Assembly: GCF_000718775.1 (NCBI RefSeq)
Contig: NZ_JOCB01000114.1
Location: 1 to 31,129 of the forward strand
Direction of reading: 5' to 3'
Origin: Streptomyces sp. NRRL S-31
GTDB taxonomy: Bacteria; Actinomycetota; Actinomycetes; Streptomycetales; Streptomycetaceae
DNA: 31,129 nucleotides
Shown: positions 24,370 to 31,129 of the stretch, one piece after another
Numbering within the stretch: the first letter of the stretch is position 1
How the letters are laid out: each line of letters opens with the position of its first letter
Notes under the pieces: model-generated
Told to the model about the DNA's origin: nothing
Database searches by the model: none
The model's input: the letters and a program-made list of their open reading frames with translations, nothing else
Made by a program: the position numbers and the translations under genes

Positions 24370-25197
24370 TCAGACGGCCTGCCGGCTCGCGTAGAACACC
24401 AGCCGGTACTTGCCGATCTGCACCTCGTCACCGTTCGACAGGGCGACCTGGTCGATGCGCTCCCGGTTGACGTACGTGCCGTTCAGGCTGCCCACGTCGG
24501 CCACCGTGAAGGAGCCGTCCGGGGAGCGCCGGAACTCCACGTGCCGCCGGGAGACCGTCACGTCGTCCAGGAAGATGTCGCTCTGCGGATGGCGGCCCGC
24601 CGTCGTCAGGTCGCTGTCCAGCAGGAAGCGGCTGCCCGAGTTCGGACCCCGTCGCACGACCAGCAGCGCCGAGCCCAGCGGCAGCGCCTCCACCGCGGCC
24701 TGTGCCTCCGGGGAGAGCATCGGCAGCGGCGTCTGGCCGGTCGCCTCGGAGTCGTACGCCTCCAGACCGGAGATCGAGATCGTGGACGTCGTCTCGGAAG
24801 CCCGCTCCGGCGCCACCCCGGGACGCAACGGCGCCCCGCAGTTGGAACAGAACCGGGCGTTCTCCGCATTGCGGTTACCGCACCTCGAACACACCAGGAC
24901 CGACATCGACGGATCCTCCTGCCGCGGCTGCCCCGCCGGGGCGTTGGACGCGTACGGGTTGGCAAACCCTCCACCCGTACCTGAGGTTGACGGTTGCCCG
25001 AAACCTATGCCGCCGGACTGGGCAGGGTCAACAGACGCCGCGCCCTGACCTCCCGAAATGTCACCGCCCGGACCAGCGACCTGGTCCCGGAACAGCGGGC
25101 GCTGGCCCTCCGCGTCAGGCTGTGCGCGATGACGGGCGGTCGCGTTGTCGCCGCCCTCTCGCGCGCTCTTGCCGAACAACTTCGCAAACAACTTCAC
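24370..25197 (-). CDS. GarA/OdhI-like FHA-domain protein with zinc ribbon
   Basis: This 275-residue protein has, in order, a basic start (MKLFAKLFGKSAREGG), a Gly/Ser/Pro-rich linker, a CxxC...CxxC zinc ribbon (Cys103, 106, 117, 120), the ETTS segment (135-138) and a C-terminal FHA domain (178-268; GSRFLLDSDLTTAGRHP, TVSRRHVEF, GSLNGTYVNRE, NGDEVQIGKYRLVF). In GarA/OdhI the two threonines of ETTS are phosphorylated by PknB/PknG-type kinases; the phosphothreonine then folds back onto the FHA domain and stops inhibition of 2-oxoglutarate dehydrogenase and control of glutamate metabolism. The GTG follows AAGGGGA. An internal ATG at 24906 (MSVLVCSRCG) has an even stronger AGGAGG site and would omit the linker. 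Confidence 0.94.
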   Translation of the reverse strand: MKLFAKLFGKSAREGGDNATARHRAQPDAEGQRPLFRDQVAGPGGDISGGQGAASVDPAQSGGIGFGQPSTSGTGGGFANPYASNAPAGQPRQEDPSMSVLVCSRCGNRNAENARFCSNCGAPLRPGVAPERASETTSTISISGLEAYDSEATGQTPLPMLSPEAQAAVEALPLGSALLVVRRGPNSGSRFLLDSDLTTAGRHPQSDIFLDDVTVSRRHVEFRRSPDGSFTVADVGSLNGTYVNRERIDQVALSNGDEVQIGKYRLVFYASRQAV

Positions 25198-25387
25198 GGG
25201 CGATTCCCCTTGACCGAAACAGACCCGCCCGTGGGGCAGGACGAACCCTGATTGCCTACACCGGCCGAGCCGGACATTCTCACAACGTCCGTAACCACCA
25301 GACAGTTTCCACCACGCACCACCCCTTCGGTGCGCCGACCCCCCGCAACCTCATGCCCCTGCGGGACGGCCACCATGCACCGCCGGT

Positions 25388-26257
25388 TCACTGGGAGGAC
25401 GACCGAGCGTAGTCAGGCTGCTTCCCTTGTCGCAAGGCGTCCACGACGATCTTGTCCGACCGCTCCACAACCACCGTGGCCTGCTCCTTCTCCAGGGTCT
25501 GCACCACGCCCCCGGGAATGTTCAACGCCGGCTCGAGGTCCTGCGGCTTGCCGATGACCTTGAAACGATACGGAGCGTTGATCTTGTTCCCGTCGACGCT
25601 CACACTCTTGCCGGCATCGGTGAAGTAGGTGCCGGCGACCACCCGCACCCCGTTGACCTGGATCGCCTCCGCGCCGGCCGCGCGCAACTCCTGGATCGCG
25701 TCGAGCAGCATGTCCGCCTGGACCGTTCCCTTCGTGTCCTCGATCGTCATGGTGATGCCGGGACCCTGCGCCGCCACGGTGCCCGCCAGGATGCCGAGTT
25801 GTCTGCCCTTCTCGGCGGTCTGCCTGCGGGCCTCCGCGGCCTGGTCGGAGCTGCTCTGGAGCTCCTGACGCTGCTTCTCGAGTCCCTGCTTCTCGTCCTC
25901 AAGACGCTGAGTACGCGAATCCAGTTCATCGAGGATGCGTACAAGATCTTCCTGACGTGCGCCGCGCAGCGCGCTGTCGGTGTCGCTGTTGGACGCCACC
26001 TGTACGGCCAGGCCGAAGCCGAGGCCGAACAGCAGCAGCGCCACGATGAGTTGCGCGCGGGTGAAACGCGGCGGCCACAGGCCCTTGACGAGCCGCTGCC
26101 GGCCCGTGAGGGGCCGCTCGGCCGGCTCCTGGGCGTCCTCCCCGGCCGCGGCCGCGGGCGCGGGCACCTCGGCTGGCAGTTCCCTGCGCAGCCGGTGGCC
26201 GGGATGATGTTCGGTCCGGCCGTTCCGGCCGTTCTGCTGGTCACTCATGGTCGTCAC
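25388..26257 (-). CDS. DUF881-family membrane protein (first copy)
   Basis: This protein of about 289 residues has a cytoplasmic Pro/Glu/Ala-rich N-terminus, one membrane helix (about 67-89: AQLIVALLLFGLGFGLAVQV), a coiled coil (about 103-152, rich in Glu/Arg/Gln) and a DUF881 domain outside the membrane (about 160-285: GPGITMTIEDTKG, MLLDAIQELRAAGAEAIQVNGVRVV, NAPYRFKVIGKP). The GTG start overlaps the sbp stop (GTGA); an ATG at 26248 is an alternative start. DUF881 proteins form two-gene pairs around Sbp in many Gram-positive bacteria (YlxW/YlxX near ftsZ in Bacillus). A role in the envelope or division is inferred. Confidence 0.88.
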   Translation of the reverse strand: MTTMSDQQNGRNGRTEHHPGHRLRRELPAEVPAPAAAAGEDAQEPAERPLTGRQRLVKGLWPPRFTRAQLIVALLLFGLGFGLAVQVASNSDTDSALRGARQEDLVRILDELDSRTQRLEDEKQGLEKQRQELQSSSDQAAEARRQTAEKGRQLGILAGTVAAQGPGITMTIEDTKGTVQADMLLDAIQELRAAGAEAIQVNGVRVVAGTYFTDAGKSVSVDGNKINAPYRFKVIGKPQDLEPALNIPGGVVQTLEKEQATVVVERSDKIVVDALRQGKQPDYARSSSQ

Positions 26258-26586
26258 GCCCGGAACACGTGCCGTCGGATCGCCGCGGCGTTGGAGAAGA
26301 TGCGGATGCCCAGGACCACGACGACGCCCGTGGACAGCTGCGCCCCCACGCCCAATTTGTCGCCCAGGAACACGATGAGGGCGGCGACGACCACGTTCGA
26401 CAGGAACGACACCACGAAGACCTTGTCGTCGAAGATGCCGTCCAGCATGGCCCGCAGACCACCGAAGACGGCGTCCAGCGCGGCGACGACGGCGATCGGC
26501 AGATAAGGCTCCACGACCGCCGGAACCTCGGGCCGGACCAACAGGCCGGCCACGACTCCCACGACGAGGCCCAGTACGGCGATCAC
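26254..26586 (-). CDS. sbp: Small basic protein (Sbp, DUF1290) membrane protein
   Basis: This 110-residue protein has three hydrophobic segments (IAVLGLVVGVVAGLLVRPEVP, IAVVAALDAVFGGLRAMLDG, FLSNVVVAALIVFLGDKLGVG) and a short basic end (GIRIFSNAAAIRRHVFRA). It is the Sbp family, a small membrane protein of unknown function found between DUF881 genes or next to ftsA/ftsZ in Firmicutes. GTG start with GGGAAGG at about 7 bases. Its start overlaps the preceding DUF881 stop by four bases and its stop overlaps the next DUF881 start, so the three proteins are almost certainly made together. Confidence 0.92.
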   Translation of the reverse strand: MIAVLGLVVGVVAGLLVRPEVPAVVEPYLPIAVVAALDAVFGGLRAMLDGIFDDKVFVVSFLSNVVVAALIVFLGDKLGVGAQLSTGVVVVLGIRIFSNAAAIRRHVFRA

Positions 26587-27500
26587 GATGTGCCCTTCCC
26601 GGTTTTCTCGGACTTCGGCTGTGCTATGCGTACGATCACACTGGGTGCGGCGGGCAACCGGATGTCGCCCTCCGCGGCGATGGTGGCGCGGATGCCGTAC
26701 TGCTCCTCCAGGGCGTGCAGATACAGGCCGTCGGCACTGTTGCGGAACCTGGTGCTCAGCCTCTCTCCGTCCCCTACCGCCAGCACCGTGTACGGCGGCA
26801 CCAGCGGCCTGTTGTCGACCAGTATCGCGTCTCCCGCGGCCCTGACCGCGGACAGGGCGGTCAGCCGCTGCCCGTTGATGGAGATCGCCTCGGCTCCGGA
26901 GGCCCACAGACCGTTGACCACGCGCTGCATGTCGCGGTCGCGCAACCGGCCGGTGTCGGAGAAGTCCGACGTCTCCCGGGGGTTGGACGCGTCACCGCCG
27001 GCGCTGGCCTCCTTGGCGTCGTTCACGACGAGCTTGACGCCGGGGCCGTGCACCGCGGTGGCGCCCGACAGCAGACCCGCCAGGTCCGCCTCGGCGCTGC
27101 CGCCGCTCGACTTCAGGGCCGCCCGCTGGCGCGCGCCGACGTCGTCGCGCAGCTTGTCGACGGTGCTCTCCAGCTCGTCCGCGTCCGCGGTCTCGCTGTC
27201 GATGCGGTCGATCAGCTCCTGGCGCTCCTTGGCCACCACGGGCGCCGTCACCCGTGCCTGTGCCGCGCCCACGGTCACCACCAGCGCCGCGAGGACGAGA
27301 CCTGCGGCCAGGCCCAGCCTGGCCCGGAGCGTCTTCGGCAGACCGCTCTCGCCCCGCGACTTCCTCCGGGCGGCGGCCTCGGCGTACCCGTCGTCGAGGC
27401 TGTGGTCCATGACGTTGGTGATCAACGACATGGAGGCGTCCGGGCGCTGCGGCCGCGTGGGGCTGCTCCGAACGGGGGGTTGCTGCGGCATGCCGCACAT
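26583..27500 (-). CDS. DUF881-family membrane protein (second copy)
   Basis: This protein of about 305 residues has a short cytoplasmic start (MSLITNVMDHSLDDGYAEAAARRK), one membrane helix (LGLAAGLVLAALVVTVGAAQA), a coiled coil (about 100-150) and a DUF881 domain (GPGVKLVVNDAK, DMQRVVNGLWASGAEAISINGQRLTALSAVR, PPYTVLAVGDGE). It pairs with the first DUF881 copy across sbp. The start is uncertain: ATG 27500 (MCGMPQQPP) has only a distant GGAGG, ATG 27491 has none, and ATG 27431 (MSLITNV) gives the conserved start. The stop overlaps the sbp start by four bases. The upstream leader contains two alternative hairpins. Confidence 0.88.
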   Translation of the reverse strand: MCGMPQQPPVRSSPTRPQRPDASMSLITNVMDHSLDDGYAEAAARRKSRGESGLPKTLRARLGLAAGLVLAALVVTVGAAQARVTAPVVAKERQELIDRIDSETADADELESTVDKLRDDVGARQRAALKSSGGSAEADLAGLLSGATAVHGPGVKLVVNDAKEASAGGDASNPRETSDFSDTGRLRDRDMQRVVNGLWASGAEAISINGQRLTALSAVRAAGDAILVDNRPLVPPYTVLAVGDGERLSTRFRNSADGLYLHALEEQYGIRATIAAEGDIRLPAAPSVIVRIAQPKSEKTGKGTS

Positions 27501-27540
27501 CGTCGCACGTCGCGGGCAGTACCTCCGAACGGCCCCACCG

Positions 27541-27593
27541 GCGTGCCGGACAGGCCCCCTTGGGGACACTTGTCCGGCACGCGCGCGTGCCGG
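27541..27593. promoter_or_regulatory. Mutually exclusive palindromes upstream of DUF881
   Basis: GCGTGCCGGACA (27541-27552) and TGTCCGGCACGC (27571-27582) form a perfect 12-bp inverted repeat around an 18-base spacer that itself has CCCC-TT-GGGG. The right arm also lies inside a separate perfect 20-bp palindrome, CCGGCACGCG/CGCGTGCCGG (27574-27593), so only one of the two structures can form at a time. The element lies 41-93 bases upstream of the second DUF881 gene. A switch-like or operator role is inferred. Confidence 0.5.
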
Positions 27594-27616
27594 TGGTTTT
27601 CGCCGTCACGGAACGC

Positions 27617-27659
27617 CGGAAGGCCCGGGAACACCGTACCGGTGTCCCCGGGCCTTCCG
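27617..27659 (-). terminator. Strong hairpin after the nucleotidyltransferase fusion gene
   Basis: A 20-bp stem with one mismatch (A opposite C) and a TAC loop; the arms begin CGGAAGGCCCGGG (27617) and end CCCGGGCCTTCCG (27659). It starts 15 bases after the stop codon of the fusion gene and should separate it from the DUF881-sbp-DUF881 operon. Confidence 0.85.
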
Positions 27660-27674
27660 CCTGCTCAACGGCCC

Positions 27675-30170
27675 TTACCGGCCGGCGCTGTCCACGACGG
27701 CCGACCACTCGTCCAGCAGCGCCTGCGCGGAGGCGTCGTCGGGGCCCTCCGCCCACAGATGGGTGACGGCCTCGGCCGGATCGGGCAGCACCATCACCCA
27801 GCGCCCGTCGCTCTCCACGACCCGCACACCGTCGGTCGTGTCGACATGGCGGTCCCCGGCCTCCTCGACCACGCGCCGCATCACCAGACCCTTGACGGCC
27901 CACGGGGTCGCCAGGTCCCGCTTGAGCACGTGTGCCCGCGGGATCCGGGCGTCGATCTGGCTGAGCGTCAGCTGCGTGCGCGCCACCAGCCCGATCAGCC
28001 GTACGAAGGCGGCCGTGCCGTCGTACACCCTGCTGAACTCGGGGACGATGAACCCGCCCTTGCCGTCACCGCCGAAGATGGTGCCTTCCTCACCGCCGAC
28101 GCGCGTGAGGTCGTCCGGCGAGGTGGTGGTCCACTCGACCTGGGTGCCGTGGTAGGCGGCCACCTGCTCGGCGATCCGGGTGGTGGTGACGGGCAGCGCC
28201 ACCCGCCCGCTGCGCCGTTCGGCGGCCACCAGGTCCAGCATCACGAGCAGCGCCCGGTCGTCCTCGATGATCCGGCCCTTCTCGTCCACGAGCGACAGCC
28301 GCTCGCCGACGGGGTCGAACCGCACACCGAAAGCGGCACCCGAGGAGGCCACGATCTCCCCGAGCCGCACCAGCCCGTTGCGCCGCACCTCCGCGGTCTC
28401 CGTGGGCCGGGACTCGTCGAGACCGGGGTTGATGGTCAGCGAGTCCACGCCGAGCTTGCCGAGAAGGCTGGGCAGCACGAGTCCGGCGCTGCCGTTGGAG
28501 GCGTCCACGACGACCTTGAGGCCGGACTCCGCTATCCCGGTCGTGTCGACGTTCCGCAGCAGCGAGCCGGTGTACGAGTCGAAGACGCTCGCCGGGAAGT
28601 ACAGGTCGCCGATCTCGCCCGGGAACGCCCGCCGGTACTCCTGGCGCGCGAACACCCGGTCGAGCTTGCGCTGGCTGCCCTGCGACAGATCCGCGCCGTT
28701 GCCGTCGAAGAACATGATGTCGACCGAGTCCGGCACACCCGGCGAGGTCCGGATCATGATGCCGCCGGCGCTGCCCCGCGCGGTCTGCTGCCGGGCCACG
28801 GGCAGCGGCACGTTCTCCAGGTCGCGTACGTCGATGGCGCTGGCCTGGAGCGCGGAGATCACCGCACGCTTGAGCGCGCGGGCACCGCGGGAGTGGTCAC
28901 GGGCGGTGGTGACGGTGGCGCCCTTCTTCAGGGTCGTCGCGTAGGCGCCGGCCAGCCGCACCGCCAGCTCGGGCGTGATCTCCACGTTGAGGATGCCGGA
29001 GACGCCGCGGGCGCCGAACAGATGGGCCTGTCCCCGCGACTCCCAGATCACCGAGGTGTTGACGAAGGCGCCGGCCTCGATGGTCTTGAACGGGTACACG
29101 CGGACGTTGCCCTGGACGATCGATTCCTCACCGATCAGGCACTCGTCGCCGATGACCGCACCGTCCTCGATCCGGGCGGCCCGCATGATGTCGGTGTTCT
29201 TGCCGACGACACAGCCCCGCAGGTTGCTGTGCTGCCCGACGTACACGTTGTCGTGCACGACGGCCTTGTGCAGGAAGGCACCGCTCTTGACGACGACGTT
29301 CGAGCCGACGACGGTGTGTTCGCGGATCTCCGCGCCGGCCTCGACCTTGGCGTAGTCGCCGATGTACAGCGGTCCGCGCAGTACGGCGTCGGGGTGCACC
29401 TCGGCTCCCTCGGCCACCCACACGCCCGGGGACAGCTCGAATCCGTCGATGTCGACGTCGACCTTGCCCTCCAGGACGTCCGCCTGGGCCTTCACATAGC
29501 TCTCGTGCGTGCCGACGTCCTCCCAGTAGCCCTCGGCGACATAGCCGTAGACCGGCTTGCCCTCCTTCATCAGCTGCGGGAAGACATCGCCGGACCAGTC
29601 GACGGGAACATCGGCCTCGACGTAGTCGAAGACCTCGGGCTCCATGACGTAGATGCCCGTGTTCACCGTGTCGGAGAAGACCTGTCCCCAGGTCGGCTTC
29701 TCCAGGAAGCGTTCGACCTTGCCCTCCTCGTCGACGATGGTGATGCCGAACTCCAGCGGATTGGGTACGCGCGTCAGACAGACCGTGACCAGCGCGCCCT
29801 TCTCCTTGTGGAAATTGATCAGCTCCGTGAGGTCGAAGTCGGTCAGGGCATCACCGGAGATCACCAGGAAGGCATCGTCCTTCAACGCCTCCTCGGCGTT
29901 CTTGACGCTTCCGGCGGTACCGAGTGGCTTCTCCTCATTGGCATAGGTGAGCTCCATGCCGAGCTCTTCGCCGTCACCGAAGTAGTTCTTGACGAGCGAT
30001 GCCAGGAACTGCACGGTGACAACGGTCTCGGTGAGCCCGTGCCTTTTGAGCAGCCGTAGCACGTGCTCCATGATCGGGCGGTTTGCCACGGGCAGGAGCG
30101 GCTTGGGCATGCTAGAGGTCATGGGGCGCAGGCGTGTGCCTTCGCCCCCGGCCATCACGACGGCCTTCAT
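27675..30170 (-). CDS. Nucleotidyltransferase-hexapeptide-phosphomannomutase-like fusion
   Basis: This 831-residue protein has three parts. Residues 1-230 form a sugar-1-phosphate nucleotidyltransferase ([47 protein letters not shown]), usually annotated as mannose-1-phosphate guanylyltransferase. Residues ~250-350 are left-handed beta-helix repeats ([25 protein letters not shown]). Residues ~385-831 are an alpha-phosphohexomutase-like region. In the last part the active site looks damaged: the metal loop DGDGDR reads DPVGER (619-624), and only Ser476 (GIMIRTS) may remain from the phosphoserine motif. Making GDP-mannose or a related nucleotide for envelope glycans is likely; mutase activity is unlikely. 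The ATG follows GGAGGAGG. It is between pgsA-type and DUF881 genes. Confidence 0.9.
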   Translation of the reverse strand: MKAVVMAGGEGTRLRPMTSSMPKPLLPVANRPIMEHVLRLLKRHGLTETVVTVQFLASLVKNYFGDGEELGMELTYANEEKPLGTAGSVKNAEEALKDDAFLVISGDALTDFDLTELINFHKEKGALVTVCLTRVPNPLEFGITIVDEEGKVERFLEKPTWGQVFSDTVNTGIYVMEPEVFDYVEADVPVDWSGDVFPQLMKEGKPVYGYVAEGYWEDVGTHESYVKAQADVLEGKVDVDIDGFELSPGVWVAEGAEVHPDAVLRGPLYIGDYAKVEAGAEIREHTVVGSNVVVKSGAFLHKAVVHDNVYVGQHSNLRGCVVGKNTDIMRAARIEDGAVIGDECLIGEESIVQGNVRVYPFKTIEAGAFVNTSVIWESRGQAHLFGARGVSGILNVEITPELAVRLAGAYATTLKKGATVTTARDHSRGARALKRAVISALQASAIDVRDLENVPLPVARQQTARGSAGGIMIRTSPGVPDSVDIMFFDGNGADLSQGSQRKLDRVFARQEYRRAFPGEIGDLYFPASVFDSYTGSLLRNVDTTGIAESGLKVVVDASNGSAGLVLPSLLGKLGVDSLTINPGLDESRPTETAEVRRNGLVRLGEIVASSGAAFGVRFDPVGERLSLVDEKGRIIEDDRALLVMLDLVAAERRSGRVALPVTTTRIAEQVAAYHGTQVEWTTTSPDDLTRVGGEEGTIFGGDGKGGFIVPEFSRVYDGTAAFVRLIGLVARTQLTLSQIDARIPRAHVLKRDLATPWAVKGLVMRRVVEEAGDRHVDTTDGVRVVESDGRWVMVLPDPAEAVTHLWAEGPDDASAQALLDEWSAVVDSAGR

Positions 30171-30286
30171 GTCGGAAGCGTCCTCCTCCAAGAGACGACG
30201 GTCTAGCCGACTTCACCCGTCCAGATTGTCCCGCACTTTTCCATCGGGGGCCATCGAGGCGTTGTGTGTCCGGACAATCGCCGGGC

Positions 30287-30895
30287 TCAATCGGCCATGG
30301 CGTCCGCGCGAACCAATCGGCGGACCTGAACCACGTAAAGCACTCCTGCCCACCAATAGAGGGTTGTACCCCATCCGGCGAACGCCCATCCGAAAATTGC
30401 AGCGAGTGACGCGATCCAACCACTTCCGTCACTGAGGAGCAGGAGCGGGAAGGCATACATCAGGTTGAAGGTGGCGGCCTTGCCGAGGAAGTTCACCTGC
30501 GGCGGCGGATACCCGTGCCTGCGGAGGATGCCCACCATCACCAGCAGGACCAGTTCCCGGGCCAGCAGGAGGCCGGTCAGCCACAGTGGCAGGATCTCCC
30601 GCCAGGTGAGGCCGACCAGCGTGGAAAGCACGTAGAGGCGGTCGGCGGCGGGGTCGAGGAGCCGGCCCAGGTTGCTGATCTGGTTCCAGCGCCGGGCGAG
30701 CTTGCCGTCGAGATAGTCGCTGACCCCGCTCAGGGCCAGGATGAGGAGGGCCCAGCCATCGCTCTTGGGACCGCCGAACTCCGGCCTGAGGATCAACCAC
30801 AGGAAGAGGGGTACGCCGACGAGCCGTGCCATGCTGAGGATGTTGGGGATGGTGAGGACCCGGTCTGTCTGGACACGGGTCTCCTGGACCTCCAC
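30287..30895 (-). CDS. CDP-alcohol phosphatidyltransferase (PgsA-type)
   Basis: This 202-residue integral membrane enzyme carries the complete CDP-alcohol phosphotransferase motif DG-x2-AR-x8-G-x3-D-x3-D: Asp63, Gly64, Ala67, Arg68, Gly77, Asp81 and Asp85 in LDGKLARRWNQISNLGRLLD and the residues after it. These aspartates bind the metal and catalyse transfer of a phosphatidyl group from CDP-diacylglycerol to an alcohol. Six hydrophobic helices are expected. Homologues are annotated PgsA (phosphatidylglycerophosphate synthase), but the mycobacterial counterpart (PgsA2, Rv1822) has an unsettled substrate. The GTG follows AGGAGG at 7 bases. It is the first gene after the rRNA operon terminator and is read in the same direction. 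Confidence 0.92.
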   Translation of the reverse strand: MEVQETRVQTDRVLTIPNILSMARLVGVPLFLWLILRPEFGGPKSDGWALLILALSGVSDYLDGKLARRWNQISNLGRLLDPAADRLYVLSTLVGLTWREILPLWLTGLLLARELVLLVMVGILRRHGYPPPQVNFLGKAATFNLMYAFPLLLLSDGSGWIASLAAIFGWAFAGWGTTLYWWAGVLYVVQVRRLVRADAMAD

Positions 30896-30956
30896 CCGGG
30901 GGCCTCCTGTGCGAAACGAGCCAACGATGCCCCCTGACCTTACCTCAACGCAAAAA

Positions 30957-30993
30957 AGCTCCGGCTCCTGGGCAGTGCCCAGGAGCCGGAGCT
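30957..30993 (-). terminator. rRNA operon intrinsic terminator
   Basis: AGCTCCGGCTCCTGGGCA (30957-30974) and TGCCCAGGAGCCGGAGCT (30976-30993) form an 18-bp perfect stem. On the minus strand a run of six T (five beyond the stem) follows, a rare classic U-tract in this genome type. It lies immediately after 5S rRNA and before the pgsA-type gene, so it ends the rRNA transcript. Confidence 0.93.
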
Positions 30994-31002
30994 GTAAAAG
31001 GA

Positions 31003-31121
31003 GTTCGGCGGCGTCCTACTCTCCCACAGAGTCCCCCCTGCAGTACCATCGGCGCTGTGAGGCTTAGCTTCCGGGTTCGGAATGTAACCGGGCGTTTCCC
31101 TCACGCTATGACCACCGAAAC
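31003..31121 (-). rRNA. rrf: 5S ribosomal RNA
   Basis: The minus strand reads GTTTCGGTGGTCATAGCG at the 5' side, GAACCCGGAAGCTAAGC in the middle and GGAGAGTAGGACGCCGCC at the 3' side, the conserved 5S sequence of actinobacteria. The 5' and 3' ends pair to form helix I. The length of about 119 bases is normal. The 23S and 16S genes should lie just beyond the right edge. Exact ends may differ by one or two bases. Confidence 0.96.
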
Positions 31122-31129
31122 ACTATGAA

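Noticed and set aside
26715..30059. 1114-residue plus-strand open frame opposite the DUF881 and fusion genes
   Set aside because: No recognisable domain, unnatural His/Arg/Gly-rich composition, and it runs antisense across two well-supported genes and a terminator.

Overview
The window looks like a chromosomal segment of a Streptomyces or a close relative. Base composition is very GC-rich, almost every real reading frame has G or C in the third codon position, and several genes look leaderless. The right edge carries the 3' part of an rRNA operon (5S rRNA). From about 16.9 kb onward the gene order matches the conserved actinobacterial block known in Mycobacterium as pgsA2, DUF881, sbp, DUF881, garA, MerR, DUF151, MerR and gcvB.

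Left part (1-10.0 kb) is mixed accessory or housekeeping material: the 5' part of a Clp-N-like gene, a PadR regulator with clear operator palindromes, a PhzF isomerase, a CPBP-family membrane protein, an orphan glutamate-cysteine-ligase-like enzyme, a lineage-restricted hypothetical, a DUF5999 protein, an intracellular GH43 glycosidase with xylan-type operators, a universal stress protein and a small membrane protein.

Middle part (10.3-16.9 kb): a large APC-family permease, then a molybdate locus. This consists of a helix-turn-helix protein fused to a Mop domain, modA-modB-modC with 4-base stop/start overlaps, and a di-Mop molybdate-binding protein, closed by a 36-bp perfect palindrome that should terminate transcription from both sides. 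A broken reading frame lies between the regulator and modA.

Right part (16.9-31.1 kb): gcvP under a tandem glycine riboswitch, a divergent PRC-barrel gene, and then, all on the minus strand, DNA polymerase IV, a MerR regulator, a DUF151 bifunctional nuclease, an FtsR-like MerR regulator, a GarA/OdhI-like FHA protein, DUF881, Sbp, DUF881, a nucleotidyltransferase fused to a phosphomannomutase-like domain with a damaged active site, a CDP-alcohol phosphatidyltransferase and 5S rRNA. Together these point to a module linking glycine and 2-oxoglutarate metabolism (riboswitch, FHA protein) to envelope and division functions (DUF881/Sbp, MerR regulators, sugar nucleotide and phospholipid synthesis).

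I found no CRISPR array, insertion sequence, tRNA or integrase. No wholly new system is evident. The best leads are the DUF881-Sbp-DUF881/MerR/FHA module, the damaged mutase domain of the fusion protein, the HTH-Mop protein as a candidate replacement for ModE, a xylan-type operator stranded between two gene ends, and several unexplained structured intergenic elements.
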